Assembly: GCA_016218915.1 (NCBI GenBank)
Contig: JACRCQ010000050.1
Location: 22,309-86,308, forward strand
Direction: 5' to 3'
From: Deltaproteobacteria bacterium
GTDB taxonomy: Bacteria; Myxococcota_A; Polyangia; Polyangiales; Polyangiaceae
DNA: 64,000 nt
In this document: piece by piece, positions 55,085-63,835 of the stretch
Layout: each line of letters opens with the position of its first letter
Numbering within the stretch: the stretch's first letter is position 1
Position numbers and translations under genes: made by a program
The notes under the pieces: model-generated
What the model saw: the letters and a program-made list of their open reading frames with translations, nothing else
The model's database searches: none
Told to the model about the DNA's origin: nothing

Positions 55085-56295
55085 CCGAGGCTTCCCTCGG
55101 CTGCGTGCTGTCGCCCTATCTCCGGCCCGTGGTCGAGGACGGGCGCCTGGCGCTGGACCATGCGGTCGCTGGGACCGTGCATCGTCTCTCACCGCTGCAA
55201 GAGAGCATTGTGCGGATGCTCTGGGACCCGTCTGCCATGTCAGGACTCGACGCGCTGGTGGCCCGCGAAGGGACCGATGCCGTGGCCGATGCGCTTGCCG
55301 GATTGCTTGGCGACGGGGTCCTGTTCCCGGATCTCGAGCAGTGCGAGGCTTGGATCGACAGCAAGCTGGTACAGGGGTGTCCATCGGTGCCCTTCGTGGA
55401 TCAGATCGAGCTGACCAACACCTGCCCGATGCGGTGCCAGTTCTGCCCGCGCGGCGTGGCTGGCCGCATGAAGAGGCCGACCGGGTTCATGGACCTCGAG
55501 CTGTACAAGAAGCTCCTCGGTCAGCTGAATCCGACCCAGTCCCGCTATCGTCCCCTGGAGCTGCATCATCTGGGGGAGTCGCTGCTTCACCCGCAGGTCG
55601 TCGCGTTCGTGCAGGAAGCCTCGGCGCGCGGCATCCCTTCCGAGATGTCCGTGAACCCGTCGCTCCTCACCCCGAGCCTCGCGCGCGGCTTGATCCAGGG
55701 CGGGCTGCAGCGGCTCGTGCTTTCGCTCGACGGCATGGATGACGAGACGCTGGTAGGCCTTCGCGGGCCTGCAGCGCGCTACAGCCTGGCAGAGCGCAAC
55801 ATCGACGCGCTCCTGGAGCAGGTGGCGCGCGCTCCGAAGCCGCCGACCGTGGTGATCCAGATGCTCGATCTGCAGCGCAATCGGCGCCAGCAGCCGGCAT
55901 TCCTCGCACGCTGGGCAGCCACCGGGCTCCCCACCGTGCACGCGTACGTCAAAGACCTCGATGGACCGGATCCGGACTCGGCCCAGGCGAGCGGACGTCC
56001 AACGCGCTATCTGTGCACCTATCCGTGGCGCAGCGTGGTGGTGCTGTGGGACGGCCGCGTGGTTCCGTGCTGCCGCGATGCGGATGGCGACTGCGTGATC
56101 GGGGACCTTCACCAGCAGAGCCTCGAGCAGCTATGGCATGACAAGCCGGTGCGGAGTCTTCGCGCAGCCCTGGCGAGCCGTACGTTTCCCCAAGGGCATC
56201 CGTGCTTGCATTGTGGCTGGCGCAGGGATCAGTTCGCTGCAGCTATGCAGGAGCGTCATCCAGACCACGCAGCTCCCAACCCGCTTCGCTGGTAG
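55081..56295 (+). CDS. Radical SAM/SPASM protein with PqqD-like N-terminus
   Basis: 404 residues from GTG 55081 with a GTGA overlap with the upstream stop. Residues ~1-95 (SPYLRPVVEDGRLALDH, VHRLSPLQESIVRMLWD, DALAGLLGDGVLFP) resemble PqqD-like winged-helix RiPP-recognition elements, which bind leader peptides. The radical SAM core has C115-x3-C119-x2-C122 (NTCPMRCQFC) and ELHHLGESLLHP. A SPASM-like C-terminus follows: YLCTYPW, VVPCCRDADGDC, HPCLHCGW. In RiPP pathways this architecture belongs to peptide maturases; the adjoining starch-binding proteins are candidate substrates. Confidence 0.84.
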   Translation: MTEASLGCVLSPYLRPVVEDGRLALDHAVAGTVHRLSPLQESIVRMLWDPSAMSGLDALVAREGTDAVADALAGLLGDGVLFPDLEQCEAWIDSKLVQGCPSVPFVDQIELTNTCPMRCQFCPRGVAGRMKRPTGFMDLELYKKLLGQLNPTQSRYRPLELHHLGESLLHPQVVAFVQEASARGIPSEMSVNPSLLTPSLARGLIQGGLQRLVLSLDGMDDETLVGLRGPAARYSLAERNIDALLEQVARAPKPPTVVIQMLDLQRNRRQQPAFLARWAATGLPTVHAYVKDLDGPDPDSAQASGRPTRYLCTYPWRSVVVLWDGRVVPCCRDADGDCVIGDLHQQSLEQLWHDKPVRSLRAALASRTFPQGHPCLHCGWRRDQFAAAMQERHPDHAAPNPLRW

Positions 56296-56321
56296 GGCAC
56301 GCGCGCCGATCAATTGAGCCC

Positions 56322-56345
56322 GAGCACGAGCACGAGCACGAGCAC
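56322..56345. repeat. Four tandem GAGCAC hexamers
   Basis: Four exact copies preceded by a variant GAGCCC, in the 80-base gap between the radical SAM gene and a convergent membrane-protein gene. Confidence 0.75.
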
Positions 56346-56375
56346 GGACTCTGAAGTAGAATATCGAAATTCGAG

Positions 56376-56945
56376 TCAGACATCTCCGCCCGTGGAAGGC
56401 ACGGATGCGCAGCGCTTGAATGTCAGATCGACCTTCAGCGTCCCTCCGGCGGGAAACTCGCACTGCAGCCGGGCGTGGCCGCTCTGACGCAGCCAGATGC
56501 TCGTCTTCGACACGTTGATGTCGAACACCTTGCAATGTTGCCGTTCGACCTGGCGCTGCTCGCACTTGAATCCATTGCAGACCAGGGGATTCTCGACGAT
56601 TGCGAGGACGTCGCCGACATTGGTCTGGATGAGCTTGAGGCCGCCCTTGAATCCGGTCCGGTCCCCCCGGGTCTGCAGCTCTGGAGTGACCCAGACTCCG
56701 TCGAAGTTCCATTGATCGCCGCGCACGCAGGTGGTCGGCTGCACCACAAAGTCACCGTGGGGAGCGCCGGTGGCTCGGATCTCGCCTTGCGCCGAGCCCG
56801 AAGGGTAGCTGCGAAAGATTGTGAAGAGGATACCGAATACGACCAGCACGACGACCAGGCCGGTCGCTGCTTCCTTCAAGAGCGAGCGAGCGGCCGTCGG
56901 CGCCTTGGACTCGGCTGGCGGCTGAGACTCCGGTGTAGGCTCCAC
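56376..56945 (-). CDS. Single-pass membrane protein of unknown function
   Basis: 189 residues. A Pro/Glu-rich N-terminus leads to one membrane helix (ATGLVVVLVVFGILFTIF) and a beta-rich outer domain with five cysteines (QPTTCVRGDQWNF, NPLVCNGFKCEQRQVERQHCKVFDI, LQCEFPAGG). Its start lies about 20 bases after the stop of the PEP-binding gene that precedes it on the minus strand, so the two may be cotranscribed. No family recognised. Confidence 0.6.
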   Translation of the reverse strand: MEPTPESQPPAESKAPTAARSLLKEAATGLVVVLVVFGILFTIFRSYPSGSAQGEIRATGAPHGDFVVQPTTCVRGDQWNFDGVWVTPELQTRGDRTGFKGGLKLIQTNVGDVLAIVENPLVCNGFKCEQRQVERQHCKVFDINVSKTSIWLRQSGHARLQCEFPAGGTLKVDLTFKRCASVPSTGGDV

Positions 56946-56964
56946 AACACCCCCCTGAATGCGG

Positions 56965-59292
56965 TCACGACGCTGGAACGAGGTAGGCCATCACGGCTTC
57001 CTGCGGCGCATCGGTCATGGTCAGCTCCAGGAGCTTCCCCTGCTTGCAGGCCGCGAGGTCAATCAATCGCACGAGCTCTCCCATCGGCTCCTCGTCGGGA
57101 ACAAGCTGCGCCAACGCATTGGGCGCGCTGCGGAAGAAGTCGAAGTCGAAGTGGTCTCCCTTGTCCGGATACACCGCCACCGGGTAGATGCGGCTCTCGA
57201 TCAGGTCCTGGAAGAAGTGCGTGCCAAAGGACGCTTCCGGTTCCTCGTCGCGGATCGACATCGGAACCTCCACCAGCGCATCGGCATTGAAGATGTCCGC
57301 GTAGGTCACAGGCACGCCCAGCTCGGCATTGGAGCTTCCCCACCGCCCCGGTCCCACCAGGATGAACGCCTTGCCCTCCAGCTTGCGGTTGAGCTTGCCC
57401 ACCGTCCTGGCGATCCTGCTGCGTTCGGTCATCGTCTCCACGAGGCTGTAGCGCTCCGGGTCGACGTACACCACGTATTGGATGTTGCGGACGCGACCGC
57501 TCGACACGGTTCGCGCGGACTGGAACACCACCTGGTCCTTGGGAATGCCCACCGGAAGAGTGACTTCTTCGGTCGTCCTTCCCTGGGCCTGGGGACGGCA
57601 CTGGAGCAGGTGAATGATGAAGTCCGGGACCGGGCCTGGAACGATTTCGACCGTGAACTCGATGTCGACCGGATGTCCCCATGCGCGCTCGAGCTTCTGC
57701 AGGATGGTGCGCATCAAGGGCACGAACGGGCACTTGTGCAGGATCTGATCGAGCGTGATGACGTAGTTCTCGGGCGGGATGCGAGGGTCCGACATGTAGA
57801 TCGGATGCACCTCTCCGCCCTCGAAGACCGACGCTAGATGACGGATCCCCGGGTAGTCGTGCGCAACCAGCTGCTCGAACGGCACTGTCGCAAAGCAGTT
57901 GTTCTTCAGATCGATCGTGTCGACCATGTGCTGGGAGTAGCGACGCACGTCGCGGGCCGTGCGCTCCGGACGCAGGGTCGGGTGGCTCAGGGCAACGAGC
58001 CTGGGATGGTCGCGCTCCACGCGGTTGACCGCGCGGGTTCCGAGCCCCCAGACCAGGCGGAGGAAGCCTGCCTTGCGATCGATCTGCGGCGTCCACCGAT
58101 ACGGGTTGTGGCTGAATCCCACGCCGGCCACCTGGGGGAACAGGTGATCGCGCCAGGGCATCCCCTCGACCTTCTGCAGCAGGATCGCCATGCGCTCGTC
58201 GTAGTCGATGAGCCCCATCATCTTGCGGTACGCCATGGCGTCCGGATTGAGCGCGGACGCATAGATCTTCTTGAGCGCGAGGCACAGCTGCGCCATGCGC
58301 GTGCGACGGTCCCCCTGGTTCGGACAGAAGTGCGTGTCGTACTTGCCGGCGAACGAAGTGCCGAAGTTGTCCTCCAGGAGGCTCGACGACCTTGCCACGA
58401 TCGGAGCATCGCCCACCTGATCGAGCACCTCGTCGAGACGCTTGACCAGGCTCTCGGGCAGCTTCGCAGCCTCGTACCTGCCCTTGTACTTGTCAAAGTC
58501 CTCCCGGATCTGGTCGAGGTCCTTGTACTTCTCGTTGAGGCCCCCAAACAGGTCGTTCTGCTCCACGAACTCGTAGTGCAGATCCGCTGCGATGAACCAG
58601 GAGTCCGGGATCTTCACGCGCGCACCGACGTCCACCGGATCGCCCTTGGACGGCGTCTGCAGCACACGCCAGGCGAGATTCATCCCAGCCGCCTTGCCTC
58701 CCACCTTGCCGCGTCCGATGCGACAACGGTTGATCTCCTTGACGTCGGCGATCTTGAAGTGCTTGCGCGCAAGCCCCACGAATCCGAGCTGATCGCTGAG
58801 CATCCCCTTGGTCAGGACCGCGATGATCTCCTGCAGGTGATGCTCGGTGCGCTGACGCGTCGCCTCGTCGCCTGACTCGAACTCCTCGGCCTGCGCGAAC
58901 AGCAGGTCCCATGGAGCTGTCTCCGGGTTGAAGTTCAGAATCAGGTTGGTCTTGTTTCGCTCGCCGAGCACGTCGGCCACGATCGAGTGGAAGATGGAAT
59001 GCGGCAGATTGTGCGCGAAGTAGAAGTCGGTGAGCATGTCGCGGACACGCCAGCACCGCTTCTCCCACACCTCTGCCAGCTCCGGCTGGTTCGGATCGTA
59101 GAGCCCCTCGCGCTCCTGGGTCTTCTGCGCCTTGACCCGAACCTCCTCCTCGAACTGCTCCTCGCGCACGATGCCGCGCCTGAACATCTCCTCGCGCATC
59201 GCTTTGCGGATCACATCCCGCAAGATCGGGTACTCGCGAATCTCAAGATCGAGCGCCAGCACACGGTACGTGGTAGTCGCCAGCGGCGTCAT
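56965..59292 (-). CDS. PEP/pyruvate-binding domain protein
   Basis: About 775 residues from ATG 59292, with GGAGG seven bases upstream. A helical N-terminal ~250 residues (RVLALDLEIREYPILRDVIRKAM, FYFAHNLPHSIFHSIVADVLG) is followed by a PEP synthase/PPDK-type ATP-binding domain: GRGKVGGKAAGMNLAW, VARSSSLLEDNFGTSFAGKYDT, QKVEGMPWRDHLFPQVAGVGFSHNPY, VGPGRWGSSNAELGVPVTY, GTHFFQDLIES. There is no phosphohistidine or PEP-utilising domain, so it likely phosphorylates or binds something other than pyruvate. Related to the 42990 protein. Confidence 0.85.
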   Translation of the reverse strand: MTPLATTTYRVLALDLEIREYPILRDVIRKAMREEMFRRGIVREEQFEEEVRVKAQKTQEREGLYDPNQPELAEVWEKRCWRVRDMLTDFYFAHNLPHSIFHSIVADVLGERNKTNLILNFNPETAPWDLLFAQAEEFESGDEATRQRTEHHLQEIIAVLTKGMLSDQLGFVGLARKHFKIADVKEINRCRIGRGKVGGKAAGMNLAWRVLQTPSKGDPVDVGARVKIPDSWFIAADLHYEFVEQNDLFGGLNEKYKDLDQIREDFDKYKGRYEAAKLPESLVKRLDEVLDQVGDAPIVARSSSLLEDNFGTSFAGKYDTHFCPNQGDRRTRMAQLCLALKKIYASALNPDAMAYRKMMGLIDYDERMAILLQKVEGMPWRDHLFPQVAGVGFSHNPYRWTPQIDRKAGFLRLVWGLGTRAVNRVERDHPRLVALSHPTLRPERTARDVRRYSQHMVDTIDLKNNCFATVPFEQLVAHDYPGIRHLASVFEGGEVHPIYMSDPRIPPENYVITLDQILHKCPFVPLMRTILQKLERAWGHPVDIEFTVEIVPGPVPDFIIHLLQCRPQAQGRTTEEVTLPVGIPKDQVVFQSARTVSSGRVRNIQYVVYVDPERYSLVETMTERSRIARTVGKLNRKLEGKAFILVGPGRWGSSNAELGVPVTYADIFNADALVEVPMSIRDEEPEASFGTHFFQDLIESRIYPVAVYPDKGDHFDFDFFRSAPNALAQLVPDEEPMGELVRLIDLAACKQGKLLELTMTDAPQEAVMAYLVPAS

Positions 59293-59500
59293 CGATGCCT
59301 CCGTCCAGCCCCATTGCCTGGTGCGCTCCATCCCTATAACAGCGTGGAGCCAAGGGATCATCAGACAGAAAGACCTGACGCCGCGTTTCCTTCCGCCCTT
59401 TCGTCCCGTGATTCGTCGGGCCGGCACAGCGCCCCGGATTCGCCCCAAAAAGCACCCTCGGGAAGGGGCAAGAGTCCGCGCCTCGACGGGGCGAGTTGAC

Positions 59501-60250
59501 TCAGAGCTCCTCGCCTTTCGTGACCTCCGCGATCGCCTTGTCAAGCTCGCGCGAGCTGAACCCCTGCAGAATCTTGCCGCGCACGTCGATGACCGGGATC
59601 GAACCGCGCCCCGGTATCCCTGCGCGACGCAGCTTCTGCTCCATCTCCCGCCGGGCACCCTCGTCCTCCTCGATGTTCTTCTCGACCGCGTTGATCCCCT
59701 TGCGACGCAGGTACTTCATCGCATCGTGACAGGGCTGGCACCACTCTGCGCCGTACACGATCACGGTCAGCTTCGAAGTCGGCGGCGCGATCGGCGGCTG
59801 CTCCGTCGATGTGGGTGGAGCACGTCCGGATCCGCTCGGATTCGCCTGCGCCAGCGTCTTGGCCCTCCGACGCTCTGCGAGCAGATCCCACTCGCTTCGC
59901 GACATCGTCGTCACCGGATAGGTGCCGTCCCCTGACTTGACCCGCAGATCCGCCACGTAGAACTGATCCCCGGTCCCCTCCTGCCTTCCGCCCACGTATA
60001 CGCGCACCGCGTCACGCCCCTCCACAGGCACGTCCGCGATCTTCGTCACCACGTGGAAGTCGCCCTTTGCATCCAGCCAGGTCAGCGTCAGCTCCGGCGT
60101 CTCATCGCGAAGCTCCAGCTTCGGCAGCTCCTTGACCACCGGCTCTGTGCCGTCGTCGTCGCTGCCCTTGCGACAGCACGACCACCCGCCCAGCGCCATC
60201 ACTGCCATGAGCAGCCAGGCAGCTGCGACCCATCGCACGAGCCCGCTCAC
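59501..60250 (-). CDS. Membrane-anchored glutaredoxin-like protein
   Basis: About 249 residues from GTG 60250, which overlaps the ABC-F stop by four bases (GTGA). One membrane helix (WVAAAWLLMAVMALGGW) followed by Cys-Cys could also be a lipoprotein signal. A Pro/Ser linker leads to a C-terminal glutaredoxin-like domain (residues ~170-249): VIVYGAEWCQPCHDAMKYLRR with active CQPC, GSIPVIDVRGKILQGFS with cis-Pro. It would reduce thiols in the envelope. Operon with the ABC-F ATPase. Confidence 0.78.
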   Translation of the reverse strand: MSGLVRWVAAAWLLMAVMALGGWSCCRKGSDDDGTEPVVKELPKLELRDETPELTLTWLDAKGDFHVVTKIADVPVEGRDAVRVYVGGRQEGTGDQFYVADLRVKSGDGTYPVTTMSRSEWDLLAERRRAKTLAQANPSGSGRAPPTSTEQPPIAPPTSKLTVIVYGAEWCQPCHDAMKYLRRKGINAVEKNIEEDEGARREMEQKLRRAGIPGRGSIPVIDVRGKILQGFSSRELDKAIAEVTKGEEL

Positions 60251-62223
60251 CGCTCCACTCCTGCCAGGGTGGCCTGCTCGTTTGCCAACTCTTCGCTCAG
60301 CTCCGTCCATTCGTTCATCAGGGCTTCGACCTTGCGTGCCAAGGCCTGTTCCTCCTGGGCCAATCTTGATAGCGATTCCCAGTCATCGCCAGCAGCAGCT
60401 CGCAGCTGCTCGCGCATTTCCGACAGCTTGGACTCGCCCTGGGCCACCAGATCCTCCAGCTCCTTGACCCGTCGCTGCTTTCTCTGCGCGGTTCGGGCCG
60501 CTGCCTTGGCCGCCTCGAACTGCGCTTTCCGGGCCGTACGCTGGCTTTCGCTGTCTGCCGGAGCAGGGGGCGGCGCTGACCGCGTCACCTGGGCCGGCTC
60601 GTCGTCCGGATCCTCCAGCACCGGAGCCTGCCCCCGACGCGTCCAGTCCCGATACCCGCCCTGGTAGACCTCGAGCCGTCCTTCGTGGAACGCCACCACG
60701 CGCGTGCTCACGTTCTCGAGGAACCTGCGATCGTGCGAGACGAACACCACCGTGCCGTCAAAGTTGATCAAAGCCTCTTCCAGGATCTCTGCGGCCGGGA
60801 TGTCCAGGTGGTTGGTCGGCTCGTCGAGGAACAGCAGGTTGCGAGGCTCGAGCAGGAGCTTTGCCAGCGCGAGCCTGCTTCGCTCGCCTCCAGACAGCCC
60901 TGCCACGGTCTGGAACGGCTGATCGCCCCAGAAGCGGAACCGCGCGAGATAGCCCCGCGTGGTGTCCACGTTCATGTCTGCGCGCACCCCGCGGATCTCG
61001 TCGATCCCGTTGTGCTGCGGGTTGAGCGAGCCCAGCTCCTGGTCAAAGAACCCGTCGCACAGGTTCGATCCCCGACGCACGCTGCCCTGATCGTCAGGGC
61101 CGCACTGCCCTGCCAGGTGCTTGAGCAGCGTGGTCTTGCCTGAGCCGTTCGGCCCCACGATGCCCACGCGCTCGAGCCTGCGCACGAGCAGCTCAAAGCC
61201 CTCGTAGAGCGGCCTGCCCCCGCGCGATGCCTGAAGTCCCGTGGCCTCGAGCACGATCTCGCCTGTGCGCGGCGCAGGGGCGAACCGGAAGCTCATCTTG
61301 GAGGCGATCTCAAAGACGTCCTCAGGGCGATCCATGCGCTCGAGCTTTTCCAGGGCCTTGCGACGGCTCTGCGCCTGCTTGGTCTTCTGGCCTGCGAGGT
61401 TCTTGCGGATGAACTCCTCGGTCTTGGCGATCTGGGACTGCTGACGCTCGACCAGGTCGCGTTCGCGCGCCAGCTCTTCCTCGCGGGCCACGGTGTACTG
61501 CGAGTAGGGCATGGCGTAGACGCGGAAGGTCCGGTGGCCCAGCTCCAGGGTGCGCGGGCAGACGTTGTCGAGGAACGCGCGGTCGTGCGAGACGAGCAGC
61601 ACAGCGCCTGCGTAGCCAACCAGGAACTTCTCGAGCCAGTCGATGGTGTCCAGGTCCAGGTGGTTGGTGGGCTCGTCGAGAAGCAGGATGTCAGGGCTCT
61701 GGGCGAGCACCAGGCCGAGGTGCATGCGTCCGCGCTCGCCGCCGGAGAGGCTGGCCACCGGACGATCCATCTGCTCGCTGCCAAAGCCGAGCTTGTGCGC
61801 GATCACCTCGACGCGCCGCTCGAGCTCATCGCCCTGGACCAGGTGGTAGCGGTCCTCGAGCCTGGCGAGCGAGTCGAGATCAGCCTGGGTACCGGAAGCG
61901 GCCTTGCGACGTGCCTCGCCGAGCTCGTGGCGGAGCGCGACCACGTCCTGGAAGCCGGAAAGGAGCGCTTCGAGGACCGTGCCTTCCAGGGAGAGCTCGT
62001 GGGACTGGCGGTAGAAGCCGATGCGGGTGTCGCGTCGGGGGGTGACCGACCCGGTGTCAGGAGCGAGCTCGCCGGCGACGATGCGCAGCAGGGTGGTCTT
62101 GCCAGCGCCGTTGGGGGCGACGAGGGCAGCGCGTTCTCCGAGGGCGAGCGAGAAGGTCACGCCCTGGAAGAGCTTGTCGGCGGTGTAGCCGAAGGCGATG
62201 TCGGAGACTTGGATGACGGTCAT
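60247..62223 (-). CDS. ABC-F family ATPase
   Basis: 658 residues from ATG 62223. Two ABC domains without membrane segments: first Walker A APNGAGKTTLL, LSGGERGRMHLG, DEPTNHLDLDTIDW; second GPNGSGKTTLLK, LSGGERSRLALAKL, DEPTNHLDIPAAE. The linker (VAREEELARERDLVERQQSQIAKTEEF) is long and charged, as in ribosome-acting ABC-F proteins; a C-terminal coiled coil (VKELEDLVAQGESKLSEMREQL) recalls Uup. Such ATPases resolve stalled ribosomes or resist antibiotics; the subfamily cannot be fixed. An insertion GPDDQGSV in the second domain matches a 31-base repeat at 63694. Confidence 0.92.
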   Translation of the reverse strand: MTVIQVSDIAFGYTADKLFQGVTFSLALGERAALVAPNGAGKTTLLRIVAGELAPDTGSVTPRRDTRIGFYRQSHELSLEGTVLEALLSGFQDVVALRHELGEARRKAASGTQADLDSLARLEDRYHLVQGDELERRVEVIAHKLGFGSEQMDRPVASLSGGERGRMHLGLVLAQSPDILLLDEPTNHLDLDTIDWLEKFLVGYAGAVLLVSHDRAFLDNVCPRTLELGHRTFRVYAMPYSQYTVAREEELARERDLVERQQSQIAKTEEFIRKNLAGQKTKQAQSRRKALEKLERMDRPEDVFEIASKMSFRFAPAPRTGEIVLEATGLQASRGGRPLYEGFELLVRRLERVGIVGPNGSGKTTLLKHLAGQCGPDDQGSVRRGSNLCDGFFDQELGSLNPQHNGIDEIRGVRADMNVDTTRGYLARFRFWGDQPFQTVAGLSGGERSRLALAKLLLEPRNLLFLDEPTNHLDIPAAEILEEALINFDGTVVFVSHDRRFLENVSTRVVAFHEGRLEVYQGGYRDWTRRGQAPVLEDPDDEPAQVTRSAPPPAPADSESQRTARKAQFEAAKAAARTAQRKQRRVKELEDLVAQGESKLSEMREQLRAAAGDDWESLSRLAQEEQALARKVEALMNEWTELSEELANEQATLAGVER

Positions 62224-62634
62224 GGGGAAATTGCGAGGCTTGGTGTAACGCGTGGGGAGAGGCGGGGCAAGCGGGGTGGGAGCGTCCGGGTGAAGCTCAG
62301 CGCACATCTCGAGAAAGCGTCCGGGTGAACCCGGCCGCCGATGCAAGGCATGGGCGCGGACAAAGCCGATGCGGCTTGCTTCACCGGAGGTCGCACTCCG
62401 CATCGTTGGGGCCATCGGCCTGCGCTGCGAGCCGCCGGGCTTGGCGCGAGGCTGGGCGCCGTTTCTGTTCCACCCTTCCTTGCAGCACGCCGACGCTCGC
62501 TGAAGGGTGCGGCCTTCCAGCCGGACATTCAAGAATGGCCCCTCGCGCAACCTCCCCTGTCGAGCAAACCGTTCTCGCCCTTCCCTCCACTCCAGAGTTG
62601 ACACCCAACCCCAGACGCTCACAATCGCTTGTCC
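62224..62634. other. 411-base intergenic region
   Basis: No convincing gene. A 14-base direct repeat AGCGTCCGGGTGAA lies at 62281-62294 and 62316-62329. Divergent promoters of the ABC-F and protease genes presumably lie here but no clear hexamers were seen. Confidence 0.6.
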
Positions 62635-63504
62635 ATGCTCTGTCTCTCACCATGCAGACTCCTGCTTGTCGGACTGTTCGCCGTCGCTCTTTGCGTGAGT
62701 TCATCCCTTGCCCACGCCCAGGCCGACGCAGGAATGCCGACAGGACTCGTCGAAAGAATCGGCCCATCCATTGCCAGACTGGCCATGATGGATGGGAACG
62801 AAGAACGAGGGAACGGAACAGGGTTTGTCGTACGCGCCGATGGAGTCATGGCCACCAACTATCATGTGGTAAGCGACATCGACGGTGATCTCGTGGCGGT
62901 TTTTCGCGACGGGACTCGACGTAGGGTTCTTGGATTGCTTGCCGTCGATGAAGCTCATGACCTCGCGCTGGTGAAGATTGAAGGCAACAATTATCCAGCG
63001 TTGCCACTTGCGTCCTCGGAATCTGTGCGAGTCGGTGAACCCATTGTGCTGTTGGGCAGCAGTGCAGGACTCGATCAGAGCCTTGGCCTAGGTGTGATAT
63101 CAGCCCTTCGACCCGAAGGATTTCCCGACGAATGGAAACGCCAATACGAGCGCGCTGGGAAGAAGATTACTCGGGGATCGATTGTACAGCATACGGCCTC
63201 GTCAGCACCCGGATCGAGTGGATCTCCGGTTGTTGATATGGAAGGCCGAGTCGTCGCGGTGCATCATAGCCAACTGACCACGGGACCGATCTACTTCGGC
63301 GCGCACGTTGATGAGCTTCGTGCTTTGCTAGCTCGCACAGATTTGGCTGCACCCGTTCACCCGATTGGGCCGAACATTCGACGTAATCTTCTCATCTCGG
63401 GGGCAGTCGTGGCAGCCATCGCCCTCGCACTATTTGTGGAAGCCATGATCCGCCGCATTCGGGGGAAAGGTCGGGAGAAGAAGAGGTCCGAGACGCTTCA
63501 GTAG
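62635..63504 (+). CDS. HtrA-like serine protease, membrane-anchored
   Basis: 289 residues from ATG 62635; TTG 62629 adds two residues. Signal (LLLVGLFAVALCVSSSLAHA). S1C trypsin-like core: TGFVVRADGVMATNYHVV with catalytic His, AVDEAHDLALVKI with Asp, and APGSSGSPVVDMEG with Ser in GSSGSP (usual GNSGGP). A C-terminal membrane helix (LLISGAVVAAIALALFVEAMI) follows instead of a PDZ domain. Periplasmic quality control of proteins is the likely role. The Gly-to-Ser change near the catalytic Ser is unusual but seen in the family. Confidence 0.85.
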   Translation: MLCLSPCRLLLVGLFAVALCVSSSLAHAQADAGMPTGLVERIGPSIARLAMMDGNEERGNGTGFVVRADGVMATNYHVVSDIDGDLVAVFRDGTRRRVLGLLAVDEAHDLALVKIEGNNYPALPLASSESVRVGEPIVLLGSSAGLDQSLGLGVISALRPEGFPDEWKRQYERAGKKITRGSIVQHTASSAPGSSGSPVVDMEGRVVAVHHSQLTTGPIYFGAHVDELRALLARTDLAAPVHPIGPNIRRNLLISGAVVAAIALALFVEAMIRRIRGKGREKKRSETLQ

Positions 63505-63835
63505 GGAGCTTCTTCGCGGTCGCTATGCAATCACGGTCAGGATCGCCGCAACTGTGAAGGTGCTCGAGAGCACCAGCTGCCATATCACCATGCTCGCCAT
63601 CGCGGTCATCACCCAACGCGCGGTGATCGACAGGATCCTGGCCCACGTCGGGTTGTCGCTCTCGGCGCAGCGCACCGCCGACGGCTCGAGCCGCGACGCA
63701 CGCTGCCCTGGTCGTCAGGGCCGCCGCTGTCGATGGCGACCGTGAGTTGGCTGCACGATCGATCGATGCTACGGTTGCCTTTCGTGCAGGGTGCAGGGCA
63801 GTCGACGCAAACGTGAGTGGAGGGAGATTGCTCCA
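63505..63835. other. 331-base intergenic region with possible small ORF
   Basis: On the minus strand, bases 63675-63523 could encode about 50 residues from a GTG (VRCAESDNPTWARILSI, then a hydrophobic MASMVIWQLVLSSTFTVAA). No ribosome site was found, so it is only a candidate small membrane protein. A 31-base copy of an ABC-F gene segment lies at 63694-63724. Confidence 0.3.
63694..63724. repeat. 31-bp repeat shared with the ABC-F gene
   Basis: Matches 61073-61103 with one mismatch (CGACGCACGCTGCCCTG then A or G then TCGTCAGGGCCGC). It contains GCCCTG and CAGGGC arms that can form a hairpin. Confidence 0.6.

Noticed and set aside
56322..56345. Possible regulatory array of GAGCAC boxes
   Set aside because: Simple hexamer slippage is the better explanation; no promoter elements are positioned relative to it.
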